Shown: positions 19,327-29,166, counted from the first letter of the stretch. The stretch is DNA of 64,000 bases from Deltaproteobacteria bacterium (GCA_029555025.1 JAKPTZ010000102.1:1-64000); one strand, 5' to 3'. Notes: generated by a model not told the origin, from the sequence alone. Numbers and translations are program-made.

Positions 19327-20310
19327 ATGAAATCATGGATTTTCCGGCCTTTGCCGGCGGTCGGGGCGCTGATGCTGGCCACCGTGGTGTTCGCATCGTG
19401 TCCGGCCAGTCCTGAAAGCGGGGATAAGACAATGCAATACAGGCAGCTTACACCGGAAGAAGAAAGGGTGATAATCCACAAGGGCACCGAACGTCCGTTC
19501 ACGGGCAGGTACTGGAACCACCACGAAGACGGCACGTATTCGTGCAGGCGGTGCAACGCGCCGCTTTTCCTGTCTTCGTCGAAATTCGATTCCGGATGCG
19601 GATGGCCCAGCTTCGATTCGGCGATTAAGGGCGCGGTGCGTGAAATCCCGGACGCGGACGGTTTAAGAACCGAAATCGTATGCGCGGCGTGTGGCGCCCA
19701 CCTTGGGCACGTGTTTCGCGGCGAGGGTTTCACCGAAAGGGACACGCGTCATTGCGTGAATTCGGTTTCAATCGATTTCGCCGGCAGTTCGAAACAGCCG
19801 GCGGCGGAGGCTGTCATGTCGGCGGGGCAGACAAGGGACGCGTATTTCGCGGGTGGGTGCTTCTGGGGCGTCGAATACTGGTTCGATCGTGAACCGGGCG
19901 TCATCAGGGCGGAATCGGGATACATGGGCGGCGCGCTTTCGAACCCTTCGTACGAGCAGGTAAGGACCGGCGCGACCGGCCACGCGGAAACGGTGCACAT
20001 CGTCTTCGATCCGGCCGTGACTTCGTATGAAAAGCTGGCCCGCCTGTTCATGGAAATCCACGACCCGACACAGGTGAACCGCCAGGGGCCGGACGTCGGC
20101 CACCAGTACAGGTCGGCCATTTACGTGACCGATGAATCGCAGAAGCAGGTTGTCGAAGGCCTGATTGAACAGTTGAAGGCCAGGGGGCTGAAGGTCCAGA
20201 CCGAGGTCGAGCCAGCCGGAACCTTCTGGCCGGCAGAGGAATATCATCAGGACTACTACCAGCGAAAGGGATCCGAACCTTACTGCCACTCCCGCGTGAA
20301 ACGGTTCTGA
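19327..20310 (+). CDS. Exported MsrB-MsrA fusion, methionine sulfoxide reductase
   Basis: The 327-residue protein begins with a signal peptide ending VVFASC, probably a lipoprotein or periplasmic form, which supports the ATG at 19327. MsrB comes first, with zinc-binding CRRC and CAAC pairs and the catalytic Cys in RHCVNSVS near residue 143. MsrA follows, with GGCFWGVEYW (Cys near 178) and GPDVGHQYRS. Together the domains reduce both R and S epimers of oxidised methionine. The B-then-A order is the reverse of the common MsrA-MsrB fusion. The last eight codons are duplicated just downstream. Confidence 0.92.
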   Translation: MKSWIFRPLPAVGALMLATVVFASCPASPESGDKTMQYRQLTPEEERVIIHKGTERPFTGRYWNHHEDGTYSCRRCNAPLFLSSSKFDSGCGWPSFDSAIKGAVREIPDADGLRTEIVCAACGAHLGHVFRGEGFTERDTRHCVNSVSIDFAGSSKQPAAEAVMSAGQTRDAYFAGGCFWGVEYWFDREPGVIRAESGYMGGALSNPSYEQVRTGATGHAETVHIVFDPAVTSYEKLARLFMEIHDPTQVNRQGPDVGHQYRSAIYVTDESQKQVVEGLIEQLKARGLKVQTEVEPAGTFWPAEEYHQDYYQRKGSEPYCHSRVKRF

Positions 20311-20372
20311 CCCAAGCGCCAGTTGGTCACCGCGGCCGACTCGCGCCACTCCCGCGTGAAACGGTTCTGACC
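20285..20372 (+). repeat. 28-bp direct repeat over the MsrBA stop, period 60
   Basis: The 28 bases ending the MsrBA gene (20285-20312) recur exactly at 20345-20372, with 32 unrelated bases between. The second copy is outside the gene. The copy includes the stop codon and last residues. Confidence 0.85.
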
Positions 20373-20477
20373 GCTTAATTTGTCGCGGTTTTTTCCAAAG
20401 ACGATTGCGGCCCGGCCGGTTGCAACCTATCATCATCCGGATGGCATTTTGCACTTGGTTTCTGGCGGGGTTTCTTC

Positions 20478-21812
20478 ATGGAAAAGCTGGAAGGTTCGCA
20501 GGCCGCTGGGGGCTTTGCTTCAAACGAAGTGGTCTTTTACGTCCCGGTTCCCGAGGATGTTGTCGGTCTTGACGCCTTCGACGCCGGCGAGCAGGAGATC
20601 CTGGACGTCCTGAACCGCAAGGTCGCAAGCGGCGATTCGCTGGATTCGGTCATGGATTTCCTTTACGAGACTTCCCACGGGGTCTGGCCCTGCGACCGCA
20701 TCGGGCTTGCCTTTGTCGAGGACGACGGCCGTCGCGTTACTTCGCGGTGGGTGCGCGCCGAATACGAGCCGGTGATCATGGGATCCGGCTATACCGAGGA
20801 TCTGGAAGGCAGCACGTTAAAGCCTTTGATTGACGGCAAGGTGCTGCGCGTCATCACCGACATGGAGGAATACGGCCGCCGCAATCCCGCGTCGCGATCG
20901 ACGAAGGTGCTGCTGCGCGAGGGCGTCATGTCGAGCATGACGTGCCCGCTTGTCGTCGATGGCCGGTGTGTGGGTCTTCTGTTCCGAAGTTCCCGGAAAA
21001 AGGGCGTTTATGGCCCAAGGGAAGTCTGGATGCATCTGGCCGTTTCCGAAAGGATTGCGCAGGCGGTCGAAAAGGCCTGGCGCATCCGGCAACTTGAACA
21101 GATCAACCAGGCGTACATGGAGATGCTGGGCTTCGTGGCCCACGAACTGAAAAGCCCGGTCGCATCGATGGTGCTTGATGCAACGATGATGCTTGAAGGC
21201 TATGTCGGCGACCTGGACGACGCCCAGAAGACCAGCCTGCGAAAAATCACGGCGAAGGGCGAATACCTTCTGAACCTGGTCAGGGACTACATGGATCTGG
21301 CGAGGATCGAGGGCGGCGACCTGTCGGCCACGATCAGGCCCGACGTCGATATCACGAAGATCATCCAGGAGTCGGCCGATATCGTCGAAGCCCAGTTCAA
21401 AGAGCGCGGGATGACCTTCGAGCCGGTCTATCCGGACGACCAGGCGGCGCGCATGATCGAGTGCGACCCCGACCTGATGAAGATCGTCACGGTCAATCTG
21501 ATCGGAAACGGCGTCAAATATGGTTCGGAAGGCGGAAAGGTCCGGGTCACGGTCACGGTCGATAACGGCAGGATGCGCGTCGCGGTGCGAAACGACGGCC
21601 CCGGATTTTCACCGGCCGACCGCCGCAGCCTTTTCAAGAAGTTTTCACGCCTGAAGAGCCCCGAGCTGATGAAGCGCAAGGGTACCGGTGTCGGCCTTTA
21701 CACGGTCTGGCGGGTGATTTCCCTTCATGGCGGTCGTGTCGATGCCGTTTCCCAAGAGGGAAGCTGGGCCGAGTTCAGTTTCGAGATCCCGGTCGCCGGA
21801 AAGGCGACCTGA
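20478..21812 (+). CDS. GAF-domain sensor histidine kinase
   Basis: This 444-residue protein has no membrane segment. Residues from about 55 to 200 form a GAF-like sensor. The dimerisation box is FVAHELKSPVASMV with the phospho-accepting His near residue 222. The ATPase domain shows NLIGNGVKYG (N box), NDGPGF (G1) and GTGVGLYTVWRVI (G2). It is a cytosolic kinase. No response regulator is adjacent, so its partner is unknown. It lies 38 bases upstream of the hydrogenase-maturation genes; whether it controls them is unclear. Confidence 0.88.
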   Translation: MEKLEGSQAAGGFASNEVVFYVPVPEDVVGLDAFDAGEQEILDVLNRKVASGDSLDSVMDFLYETSHGVWPCDRIGLAFVEDDGRRVTSRWVRAEYEPVIMGSGYTEDLEGSTLKPLIDGKVLRVITDMEEYGRRNPASRSTKVLLREGVMSSMTCPLVVDGRCVGLLFRSSRKKGVYGPREVWMHLAVSERIAQAVEKAWRIRQLEQINQAYMEMLGFVAHELKSPVASMVLDATMMLEGYVGDLDDAQKTSLRKITAKGEYLLNLVRDYMDLARIEGGDLSATIRPDVDITKIIQESADIVEAQFKERGMTFEPVYPDDQAARMIECDPDLMKIVTVNLIGNGVKYGSEGGKVRVTVTVDNGRMRVAVRNDGPGFSPADRRSLFKKFSRLKSPELMKRKGTGVGLYTVWRVISLHGGRVDAVSQEGSWAEFSFEIPVAGKAT

Positions 21813-21850
21813 CATTATTTAAGCGGGCTGATGCCCCGAAGGAGTCTGAC

Positions 21851-22120
21851 ATGCACGAACATTACATCCTTGGCGTTCATGTGACGAACCGTACGGTCAA
21901 CTCGGTCGAGGTTCAGAAGGTCTTTTCCGAATACGGCTGCTATATCAAGACGCGTGTCGGGTTGCATGACGTCGATGAAACCGGCGGAATGTGCAGTTCG
22001 ACCGGCATTGTCGTCCTGGAAATCATCGGCGGGCGCGCGATCGTCGATCAGATCATCGCGAAGCTGAAGCCGATTGCCGGGATCCAGACCGAACTTATGG
22101 TCTTTTCACATCCGCAGTAG
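21851..22120 (+). CDS. TM1266-family putative regulator of [FeFe]-hydrogenase maturation genes
   Basis: This 89-residue protein matches the small ACT/NikR-C-like TM1266 family, known for its linkage to hyd maturation genes (HYILGVHVTNRTVNSVEVQKVF, then GLHDVDETGG). It has no DNA-binding domain of its own. A good AAGGAG site precedes the ATG. It is followed in nine bases by the aspartase gene and then HydF and HydE, which supports the assignment. Confidence 0.85.
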   Translation: MHEHYILGVHVTNRTVNSVEVQKVFSEYGCYIKTRVGLHDVDETGGMCSSTGIVVLEIIGGRAIVDQIIAKLKPIAGIQTELMVFSHPQ

Positions 22121-22129
22121 GCCAGGCTG

Positions 22130-23539
22130 ATGGCAGATGACGATGATGGATACCGGGTCGAGTCCGACCCGCTTGGACAGGTGCGCATTCCACTGGATTG
22201 TCTGTGGGGCGTTCATACCGTCCGCGCGATCGACAATTTTCCCTTGTCTGGCCGTCCGGTGAACCCGGCGCTGATCCGGGCCTTCGGTGAAGTGAAGCTG
22301 GCCGCGGCCCAGGTCAACCGGGAACTCGGCTCATGGAATTCCGACACCAGAAAGGCGGAAGCAATCGAGATTGCCTGTCGTGAAATGGCCGACGGCCAGC
22401 TTGATGAGCATGTCGTGGTCGATGCCATGCAGGGCGGCGCCGGAACCAGCACGAACATGAACGTCAACGAGGTCATCGCGAACCGCTCGATGCGGATACT
22501 GGGATTGCGGCCCGGCGAAGGGTCGCGTGTCTCGCCGCTTGACGACGTCAATCTTCACCAGTCAACGAACGATACCTACCCGACTGCGCTGCGGATTGCC
22601 GCCATTCGCGGGGTTCGCAGGCTGGATGGGGCCCTGGTTTCCCTGCAGGAGGCATTTCAGGATGCCGAGCGCAGGTTCGGCGATGTCGTGAAGCTTGGTC
22701 GAACCCAGCTTCAGGATGCCGTCCTTACGACGCTCGGGCGGGAGATGGGCGCGTACGCCGAGGCGTTCGGACGTGATCGCTGGCGTGTCTATAAATGCGA
22801 GGAAAGACTGCGTGTCGTCAATCTTGGCGGCACCGCCATCGGCACCGGGCTTGGCGCCCCGCGCAAGTACATCTTCCGCGTGGTCGATGTGTTGCGGCAG
22901 AACACCGGCATCGGTCTGGCACGCGCCGAAAACCTGGTCGAATCGACACAGAATGCCGACGTGTTCGTCGAGGTATCCGGCATCCTGAAGGCGTGCGCGG
23001 TTTCGCTGGTCAAGGTTTCGTCCGACTTGCGACTGATGGCATCGGGGCCCGATGGCGGCCTTCGTGAAATCAGGCTTCCGGCACGCCAGGCCGGCTCGTC
23101 GATCATGCCGGGCAAGGTCAACCCGGTGATACCCGAGGCGGTCACCCAGGCCGCTATGAAGGTCATGGGTAACGACACGGTCATCGCGCACGCCTGTTCG
23201 ATGGGAGTTCTTGAATTGAATCCTTTCCTGCCGATCGTTGCCGATGCCCTGCTTGAAAGCATCGATCTGCTGGTCAACGCCTGCGAAATCTTTCGTCGCA
23301 ACTGCATTTCCGGGATCGAGGCCGACGTCGATGCATGCCGCGCCCACGTTGATTCTTCAACGGCCGTTGCCACCGCCCTGATTCCAGTCCTTGGATATGG
23401 GCGGGTTTCCGAACTGGTTTCGCGATCCCGCGCAACAGGCCGACAAATCAAGGAAATTGCGATTGAAGAAGGTTTTGTGACCGCGCAGGAATACGATATG
23501 CTGCTGACGCCCGAGGCGGTCAAGCGCCTGGGCTGGTGA
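22130..23539 (+). CDS. aspA: Aspartate ammonia-lyase-family protein
   Basis: This 469-residue fumarase/aspartase superfamily enzyme has the signature GSSIMPGKVNPVIPE and the substrate-binding LHQSTNDTYPTALR. Aspartases release ammonia from aspartate to give fumarate. Its place between the TM1266-like gene and hydF suggests a role connected to H-cluster assembly, perhaps nitrogen supply; that link is inference. A housekeeping aspartase is the alternative. Confidence 0.85.
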   Translation: MADDDDGYRVESDPLGQVRIPLDCLWGVHTVRAIDNFPLSGRPVNPALIRAFGEVKLAAAQVNRELGSWNSDTRKAEAIEIACREMADGQLDEHVVVDAMQGGAGTSTNMNVNEVIANRSMRILGLRPGEGSRVSPLDDVNLHQSTNDTYPTALRIAAIRGVRRLDGALVSLQEAFQDAERRFGDVVKLGRTQLQDAVLTTLGREMGAYAEAFGRDRWRVYKCEERLRVVNLGGTAIGTGLGAPRKYIFRVVDVLRQNTGIGLARAENLVESTQNADVFVEVSGILKACAVSLVKVSSDLRLMASGPDGGLREIRLPARQAGSSIMPGKVNPVIPEAVTQAAMKVMGNDTVIAHACSMGVLELNPFLPIVADALLESIDLLVNACEIFRRNCISGIEADVDACRAHVDSSTAVATALIPVLGYGRVSELVSRSRATGRQIKEIAIEEGFVTAQEYDMLLTPEAVKRLGW

Positions 23540-23554
23540 GTTGAAGGTGCAGCC

Positions 23555-24829
23555 ATGTCGATGAACACTCCGCGCGGATTCCGTCTTCACATAGGCTTGT
23601 TCGGCCGCCGAAACGTGGGCAAGTCCAGCGTCCTGAACATGATTACCAGGCAGCAGGTTTCAATCGTTTCCGAGTTTGCCGGCACGACGACCGATCCGGT
23701 CGAGAAGCCGATGGAGCTTCTGCCGCTTGGTCCGGTTCTGTTCATCGACACGGCCGGGCTGGACGATGTCGGGGCGCTTGGCGAACTGCGCGTGAAAAAG
23801 ACCATCCAGGTATTCGATCGGACCGACCTGGGCGTCATTGTCGTCGCGGCCGGCGACTGGGGCGATTTCGAACAGCACATCCTTGATGAACTGAAGGGGC
23901 GGAACATCCCGGTCGTCGTGATCTTCAACAAGTCCGACATCGCGCTTCCATCCGCGGATCTTCAGGACAGGCTGGCCGCCGCAAAGGCCCGAATCGTCAA
24001 GGTAATCGCGGCATCTTCGGATCCGGCCGTCAACGGGCTTGCCGATGTTCGGCAGGCGCTGCTGGATGCGGCGCCGTCGGAGTTCGTCGATAATCCGTCC
24101 ATCCTGGGCGATCTTGTGCCTTCCGGACAGATGGCCGTCCTGGTCGTCCCGATTGACAAAGAGGCGCCGAAGGGACGCCTGATTCTGCCCCAGGTACAGT
24201 CGATTCGCGACCTGCTGGACAACGACGCGTACTGCGTGGTCGTGAAGGAACGCGAACTCAGGGCGGCCCTTGAGATGCTGAAGCGCCCGCCGGCGCTTGT
24301 CGTGACCGATTCCCAGGCATTTCTTCGAGTCGCCGCCGACACGCCGCCGGAAATTCCCATGACCGGCTTTTCGATCCTTTTCGCCAGGTTCAAGGGTGAT
24401 CTGGCCGAGATGGTGCGTGGCGCGGTCGCCATTGAACGCCTGAAGTCCGGTTCGCGCATCCTGATTGCCGAGTCGTGTTCCCACCACCCGATTTCCGACG
24501 ACATCGGCCGTGTAAAGATTCCAAGATGGCTTACGCAGTACGTCGGCGGCAAGCTGGATATCGTACACGTCCAGGGCCACGATTTTCCGACCACGGACGA
24601 AGGGCTTGCCGGATATGAACTGGTCATCCACTGCGGCGGCTGCATGTGGAACAGGCGCGAGATGCTTTCAAGGATACTGCGCTGTCGAAGGGCCGGCGTG
24701 CCGATAACCAACTACGGGCTGACCATCGCGTACAGCCTGGGGATATTCGAAAGGGCGCTCTCGCCGTTTCCGGGGGCACTTGAAGCATACAGGCTGGCGC
24801 TTGCGGGCGACACGCCAAAGGAATCGTGA
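23555..24829 (+). CDS. hydF: [FeFe]-hydrogenase H-cluster maturation GTPase HydF
   Basis: The 424-residue protein has an N-terminal GTPase domain (P-loop GRRNVGKSS, DTAG, FNKSD) and a C-terminal cluster-binding domain. The latter has ESCSHHP and HCGGCMWNRREML, the three Cys and adjacent His that hold the 4Fe-4S cluster in HydF. HydF is the scaffold that delivers the 2Fe precursor to HydA. It overlaps hydE by one base (TGATG), so the two are translated together. Confidence 0.95.
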   Translation: MSMNTPRGFRLHIGLFGRRNVGKSSVLNMITRQQVSIVSEFAGTTTDPVEKPMELLPLGPVLFIDTAGLDDVGALGELRVKKTIQVFDRTDLGVIVVAAGDWGDFEQHILDELKGRNIPVVVIFNKSDIALPSADLQDRLAAAKARIVKVIAASSDPAVNGLADVRQALLDAAPSEFVDNPSILGDLVPSGQMAVLVVPIDKEAPKGRLILPQVQSIRDLLDNDAYCVVVKERELRAALEMLKRPPALVVTDSQAFLRVAADTPPEIPMTGFSILFARFKGDLAEMVRGAVAIERLKSGSRILIAESCSHHPISDDIGRVKIPRWLTQYVGGKLDIVHVQGHDFPTTDEGLAGYELVIHCGGCMWNRREMLSRILRCRRAGVPITNYGLTIAYSLGIFERALSPFPGALEAYRLALAGDTPKES

Positions 24830-25890
24830 TGCTTGACCGTGATGCCGTCATCGCCTGGCTTCGCGAAAGCGACCAGTCCAGGCTTTTCGAACTTTTCGCG
24901 TGGGCCGACCGCGTCCGCCATGAAAGCGTCGGCGATGCGATCCACTTGCGCGGCCTGCTGGAGGTGTCCAGCTTCTGTGTCCGCCAGTGCGCGTATTGCG
25001 GAATCAATGCGACAAACCGCACCGCCCGGCGTTTCCGCATGGATCGCGATGAAATCCTGGCGGCCGCGCGCGAGGCCAAGGGTTACGGGTACGGCACAAT
25101 CGTGATGCAGGGCGGCGAGGACTACGGCATCAAGGCCGAATGGATGGCCGACATCATCCGGGCAATGAAGCAGGACGTGGGCCTTGCAATAACCCTGTCG
25201 CTTGGCGAGCGGCGTCCCGACGAACTGAAGTTGTGGAAGGAAGCCGGCGCCGACAGGTACCTGCTCCGGTTCGAAACTTCCGATCCGGCGCTGTACAGGC
25301 TCATCCACCCGGCCCTTCCCGGCGGGTTCGAAGACCGCATCCAGCAGATACGCATGTTGCAGGAAATCGGTTACGAGGCCGGCAGCGGCGTCATGGTCGG
25401 GATTCCGGGCCAGTCGTGGGATTCGCTTGCCGACGACATCATGCTGTTTTCGACCCTTGACCTGGACATGATCGGCGTCGGTCCTTACATCCCGCATCCC
25501 GACACGCCGATGGGTGCCTGGATGCTTGAGGGCCGGGGCGAAGTCGCCTTCCCGAAACTGCCGGAAGGCGAACAGGTTCCAGGCAATGCCGAAACGGCAT
25601 TCAAGGTAATCGCGCTGACTCGGCTTCTGTGCCCGGATTCGAACATACCGAGCACGACCGCGATCGCGACGCTTAATCGCGAGGGCGGCAGGCGCCAGGG
25701 CCTGATGTGCGGCGCCAACGTCGTGATGCCGAACCTGACGCCGGCGAAGTACCGCGAATGCTATGAGATTTATCCGAACAAGGCGACGCTGGTCGAGACG
25801 GCGGGCGTCTGTGCCAGAAATCTGAAGGATTCGTTCGAACAGATGGGGCGTTTCATCGGCTCCGGCGCCGGGGGCCGCGTCCGCCACTGA
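24829..25890 (+). CDS. hydE: [FeFe]-hydrogenase maturation radical SAM protein HydE
   Basis: This 353-residue biotin-synthase-like radical SAM enzyme has the cluster motif CVRQCAYCGIN (CxxxCxxC) and YLLRFETSDPALY. HydE acts on the HydG-made organometallic synthon in building the 2Fe subcluster. The ATG at 24829, overlapping the hydF stop, is preferred to the GTG one codon earlier. HydG and a hydrogenase structural gene are not in the window. Confidence 0.94.
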   Translation: MLDRDAVIAWLRESDQSRLFELFAWADRVRHESVGDAIHLRGLLEVSSFCVRQCAYCGINATNRTARRFRMDRDEILAAAREAKGYGYGTIVMQGGEDYGIKAEWMADIIRAMKQDVGLAITLSLGERRPDELKLWKEAGADRYLLRFETSDPALYRLIHPALPGGFEDRIQQIRMLQEIGYEAGSGVMVGIPGQSWDSLADDIMLFSTLDLDMIGVGPYIPHPDTPMGAWMLEGRGEVAFPKLPEGEQVPGNAETAFKVIALTRLLCPDSNIPSTTAIATLNREGGRRQGLMCGANVVMPNLTPAKYRECYEIYPNKATLVETAGVCARNLKDSFEQMGRFIGSGAGGRVRH

Positions 25891-25957
25891 CATTTGCCTA
25901 CCGGTTCGGTCGATTGCGGCCTACAATACCCGCGTCTTGCTTTTCGCAGGGTGATGC

Positions 25958-27391
25958 TTGCGCGGTCCCCTTCACAGACTGCCGTTTTCGTGGGCACTCG
26001 GGCTGTCACTGTTTTCCGGGCGAAGGAAGTCCAGGGTGTCTGCCGCCACGGTCGTGTCAATCGCCGGAATCGCGGTCGGGGTTGCCACGCTGACCGCGGT
26101 GATGTCCGTCACCGGCGGGTTCGAGGACGTGTTCCGGGATCGTATCCTGGGCGTGTATCCGCACATGGTCGTCATGAACCGCGGCGACAGCTTTCCCGAA
26201 TACCAGTCCGTTTCGGAAACGTTGAAGCGCGTCCCCGGCGTCATTGGCGTCGCCGCATCGACATACGACGAAATGATGGTTTCGTCCGATACCGGCACGT
26301 CCCAGGCGATTGTCAAAGGCGTTGATCTTGAAGGAATCGACCGCGTGTCCGGCCTTTCGTCGCTGCTGCGCGGGCACGACCTTTCCCTTCTGAAGTGGGA
26401 CGGCAGCGGTCCGGTTCCGGTCGCCATCGGATGCGAACTGATGTCTTCGCTGGAGGTCGCCCCGGGCGGCATCATCGGACTGACGACCCCGATCCGTGGC
26501 ATGGGCCAGGGCATTTCGGGCGGCCTCGTGATGACTCCGCGTGAAGCAAAGTTCGTCGTTGTGGACTGCGTTGACTCCGGTTTCTACGATTACGACTCCA
26601 AACTGGTCGTGATGGAACTGGGCGCGGCCCAGCATTTTCTGGATCGTGGGCAGATTGTCCGCTGGGTCGAGGTCAAGCTGAATGATCTTTTCCAGACCGA
26701 AAGCATGAAGTCAGAGATCCTGAGGGCGCTGCAACCTTACACAATCGCCGGGGTGGCCCGCGACGTGATTGAACTGCAGAAGTCCGTTGCCGGCACATTC
26801 CAGGCTTTCGGTATCGGTGACGGTACGCTTGATCCCGCTTCGGCGTCGGTCATGATTCAGCGTGCCAGAAGGTCACTTCTTTACAGCGATATCGGATTCG
26901 GGCCGGTGCAGAATTACCGGGTGCTGGACTGGAAGGACATGAACCGCAACCTTTTTTCCGCCCTGCGCATCCAGAAGGTCGTGATCGGGCTGTTCTTCTT
27001 AATCATCGTCGTCGTCGCCGCATTCAATATCGTCGGGACCCAGCTCATCGTCGCCCGTGAACGCATGAAGGACATATCAACCCTGGTCGCGCTTGGTGCT
27101 TCCAGGATGCAGTTGTGGAAGGTATTCGTGGCCCACGGCTTCGTGATGGGCTGCATCGGTGTGCTTTTCGGCGTCGGACTCGGTCGGGCGGTCGTGGCGG
27201 TAATCAATTCAATCGATTTCAGGCTGGACGCGCGGGTCTATATGATCAGCCAGCTTCCGGCCACCTTGAACTGGGCCGACATCGCGCTCGTCGCGTTCGG
27301 GTCGGCCGCCGTGGTTCTTCTTTCCTGCGTCTTTTCTTCCCTGCGCGCCATCAGGATCAATCCGGTCGATGGGCTGCGCAGGATCGTCTGA
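25958..27391 (+). CDS. LolC/LolE-type lipoprotein-releasing ABC permease
   Basis: The 477-residue protein has an N-terminal membrane segment (VVSIAGIAVGVATLTAVMSVTGGF), a large periplasmic domain, and three C-terminal membrane helices in an FtsX-like arrangement. LolCE with the ATPase LolD extracts lipoproteins from the inner membrane. The start is a TTG at 25958 with GCAGGGTGA about eight bases upstream; no ATG or GTG is in frame nearby. No LolD gene is adjacent. Confidence 0.88.
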   Translation: MRGPLHRLPFSWALGLSLFSGRRKSRVSAATVVSIAGIAVGVATLTAVMSVTGGFEDVFRDRILGVYPHMVVMNRGDSFPEYQSVSETLKRVPGVIGVAASTYDEMMVSSDTGTSQAIVKGVDLEGIDRVSGLSSLLRGHDLSLLKWDGSGPVPVAIGCELMSSLEVAPGGIIGLTTPIRGMGQGISGGLVMTPREAKFVVVDCVDSGFYDYDSKLVVMELGAAQHFLDRGQIVRWVEVKLNDLFQTESMKSEILRALQPYTIAGVARDVIELQKSVAGTFQAFGIGDGTLDPASASVMIQRARRSLLYSDIGFGPVQNYRVLDWKDMNRNLFSALRIQKVVIGLFFLIIVVVAAFNIVGTQLIVARERMKDISTLVALGASRMQLWKVFVAHGFVMGCIGVLFGVGLGRAVVAVINSIDFRLDARVYMISQLPATLNWADIALVAFGSAAVVLLSCVFSSLRAIRINPVDGLRRIV

Positions 27392-27412
27392 CGGCGGATC
27401 TTGCGGGGTGTG

Positions 27413-27913
27413 ATGCCTGCGGTCGTTTCAACCAGCCTTGGAATGGTGCTTATCGACTGGACCAGTGCGGGCATCTGCCGGGTCGTTCCCGGTGTCGCCG
27501 GGCCGCTTTGCCCAGTCGGTCCGGAAGCCCCGTCCTTCGTGCACCAGGCCGTTTCGGACATCGTGGATCACCTGGCTGGCAACGTGCGGAATTTACGTGA
27601 TATTCCTGTGGATTTCGGGGATGCCCCGCCATTTTTCAAAAAGATCTGGACGGTGCTGCGGAATAATTCGAATCCCGGCGACATTATGACCTATGGACAG
27701 CTTGCCCGCGCCGCCGGGTCGCCTGGGGCGGCCCGCGCGGCCGGGTCTTCAATGCGCGCGAATCCGGTCCCGGTCATCGTTCCATGCCACAGGGTTGTCG
27801 GCGCTTCAGGCCCGGGCGGATACTCCGCACCTGGCGGCCTTGATACCAAGAGGCATCTTCTTGCCATCGAGGGGGTGGCCCTTCGCCTTTCCGGCAGAAC
27901 GGGGGTTAAGTAA
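27413..27913 (+). CDS. Methylated-DNA-protein-cysteine methyltransferase
   Basis: The 166-residue protein has the alkyl-acceptor motif [12 protein letters not shown], with the reactive Cys near residue 125, and the helix-turn-helix segment [19 protein letters not shown]. It repairs O6-alkylguanine in DNA in a suicide reaction. The ATG at 27413 has GGGGTG upstream. Its stop overlaps the next start (TAATG). Confidence 0.9.
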   Translation: MPAVVSTSLGMVLIDWTSAGICRVVPGVAGPLCPVGPEAPSFVHQAVSDIVDHLAGNVRNLRDIPVDFGDAPPFFKKIWTVLRNNSNPGDIMTYGQLARAAGSPGAARAAGSSMRANPVPVIVPCHRVVGASGPGGYSAPGGLDTKRHLLAIEGVALRLSGRTGVK

Positions 27914-29148
27914 TGGTTGTAAGGCACAGGCCGGCGGCAGCATCGAAGGCAGTCCAGCCGGTCGAAAAGTCCCCTTTTACGCGCATCGTTACCGGCCATG
28001 ACGGTGGAATGGACGATCACGTCTTTTTCGCCACGGCGGCAAGCGGCACGGAACCTTGCCTTCGGGACGAGCTTCGGGCAATGCGTCTTCGCGGCGTCCG
28101 TTGCGACCGTGGCGGCGTGCACTTTTCCGGCTCGTGGGAGGCCGCGTGGCGTGCGTGCATGCACTCCCGGGTCGCGTTGCGGGTACTGGTCGAACTGGGC
28201 GGCTTCGAGGTGACCGACGGCCAGTCGCTTTACGATGCGGCGCGAACCATCGACTGGCGCGCGTATCTTAGGCCGGAACTTACCCTGGCAGTTTCCGCCG
28301 TGTGCCGCGACAGCGAACTGACCCACACGAACTTCATCGCGCAGAAGATCAAGGACGCGATCGTTGACAGGATTCGCGACGAGGTCGGAACCAGGCCGAA
28401 CGTGGATCGTCATGATCCGGACGTGGCGATTTTTGCCCACCTGGTGCGCAACGTCCTGACGCTTTACCTGGACATGTCCGGCGAGTCGCTTCACAAGCGC
28501 GGCTGGCGCGCGGATCACCTGGAAGCGCCTTTGAAGGAAAACCTTGCGGCCGCGATGCTGATGCTTTCGGGCTGGGACCGCAGGACGCCGTTGCACGACC
28601 CGATGTGCGGATCCGGGACCATCCCGATCGAGGCGGCGCTGTGGGCGTCAAACATTGCGCCGGGGCTGTCGCGGGAACGGCTGGGTTTCGAGCGCTGGGC
28701 AAACTTCGACGGCCAGATGGCCGCGCGGATGGCCGAAATCAGGCAGGAAGCCCGCGACATGATTGTTACGAAGGCGCTGCCGTTCATAACGGGATCCGAT
28801 ATCGATCAGCGGGCCGTCGAAATGGCCGCGGCCAACGCGATGAAGGCCGGCGTCAAGGTCGAGTTCGCGCGTTGCGACGTGCGCGACATGATGCCGCTTG
28901 TCAGTCCCGGGTTCGTGATGGTCAATCCGCCGTATGACGTCCGCCTGGAGTCAAACCGGGAGTTCTATCAGGCGATGTGGCGCCGCTTCGAGGCGCTGTC
29001 GGGACACGTCGTCTGCGTGCTGGCGGGAGACCCGGAAGTCGATTATCCTTCCAGGATCAAGCCGTCACGGTACCAGTACCTTTATAACGGCGATATCAAG
29101 TGCCGGTTCGGCGTGTTCGAGATCCCGGCGCGCCCGCGTGGTCGATAA
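27913..29148 (+). CDS. THUMP-domain class I rRNA methyltransferase, RlmL-like
   Basis: The protein has an N-terminal ferredoxin-like/THUMP RNA-binding part and a SAM-binding methyltransferase core: LHDPMCGSGTIPIEAA, GSDID and the catalytic MVNPPYDVRL. RlmL-type enzymes methylate N2 of a 23S rRNA guanine. The ATG at 27913 overlaps the preceding stop. The ATG at 28009 with a GGTGGA site gives a start closer to typical homologues (DDHVFFATAASGTEP) and may be the true one. Confidence 0.85.
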   Translation: MVVRHRPAAASKAVQPVEKSPFTRIVTGHDGGMDDHVFFATAASGTEPCLRDELRAMRLRGVRCDRGGVHFSGSWEAAWRACMHSRVALRVLVELGGFEVTDGQSLYDAARTIDWRAYLRPELTLAVSAVCRDSELTHTNFIAQKIKDAIVDRIRDEVGTRPNVDRHDPDVAIFAHLVRNVLTLYLDMSGESLHKRGWRADHLEAPLKENLAAAMLMLSGWDRRTPLHDPMCGSGTIPIEAALWASNIAPGLSRERLGFERWANFDGQMAARMAEIRQEARDMIVTKALPFITGSDIDQRAVEMAAANAMKAGVKVEFARCDVRDMMPLVSPGFVMVNPPYDVRLESNREFYQAMWRRFEALSGHVVCVLAGDPEVDYPSRIKPSRYQYLYNGDIKCRFGVFEIPARPRGR

Positions 29149-29166
29149 GCCGGTCTGGAGGATTCG

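Noticed and set aside
20285-20372. Direct repeat as phage or island attachment sites
   Set aside because: Only 32 bases separate the copies, and no integrase or tRNA is nearby.
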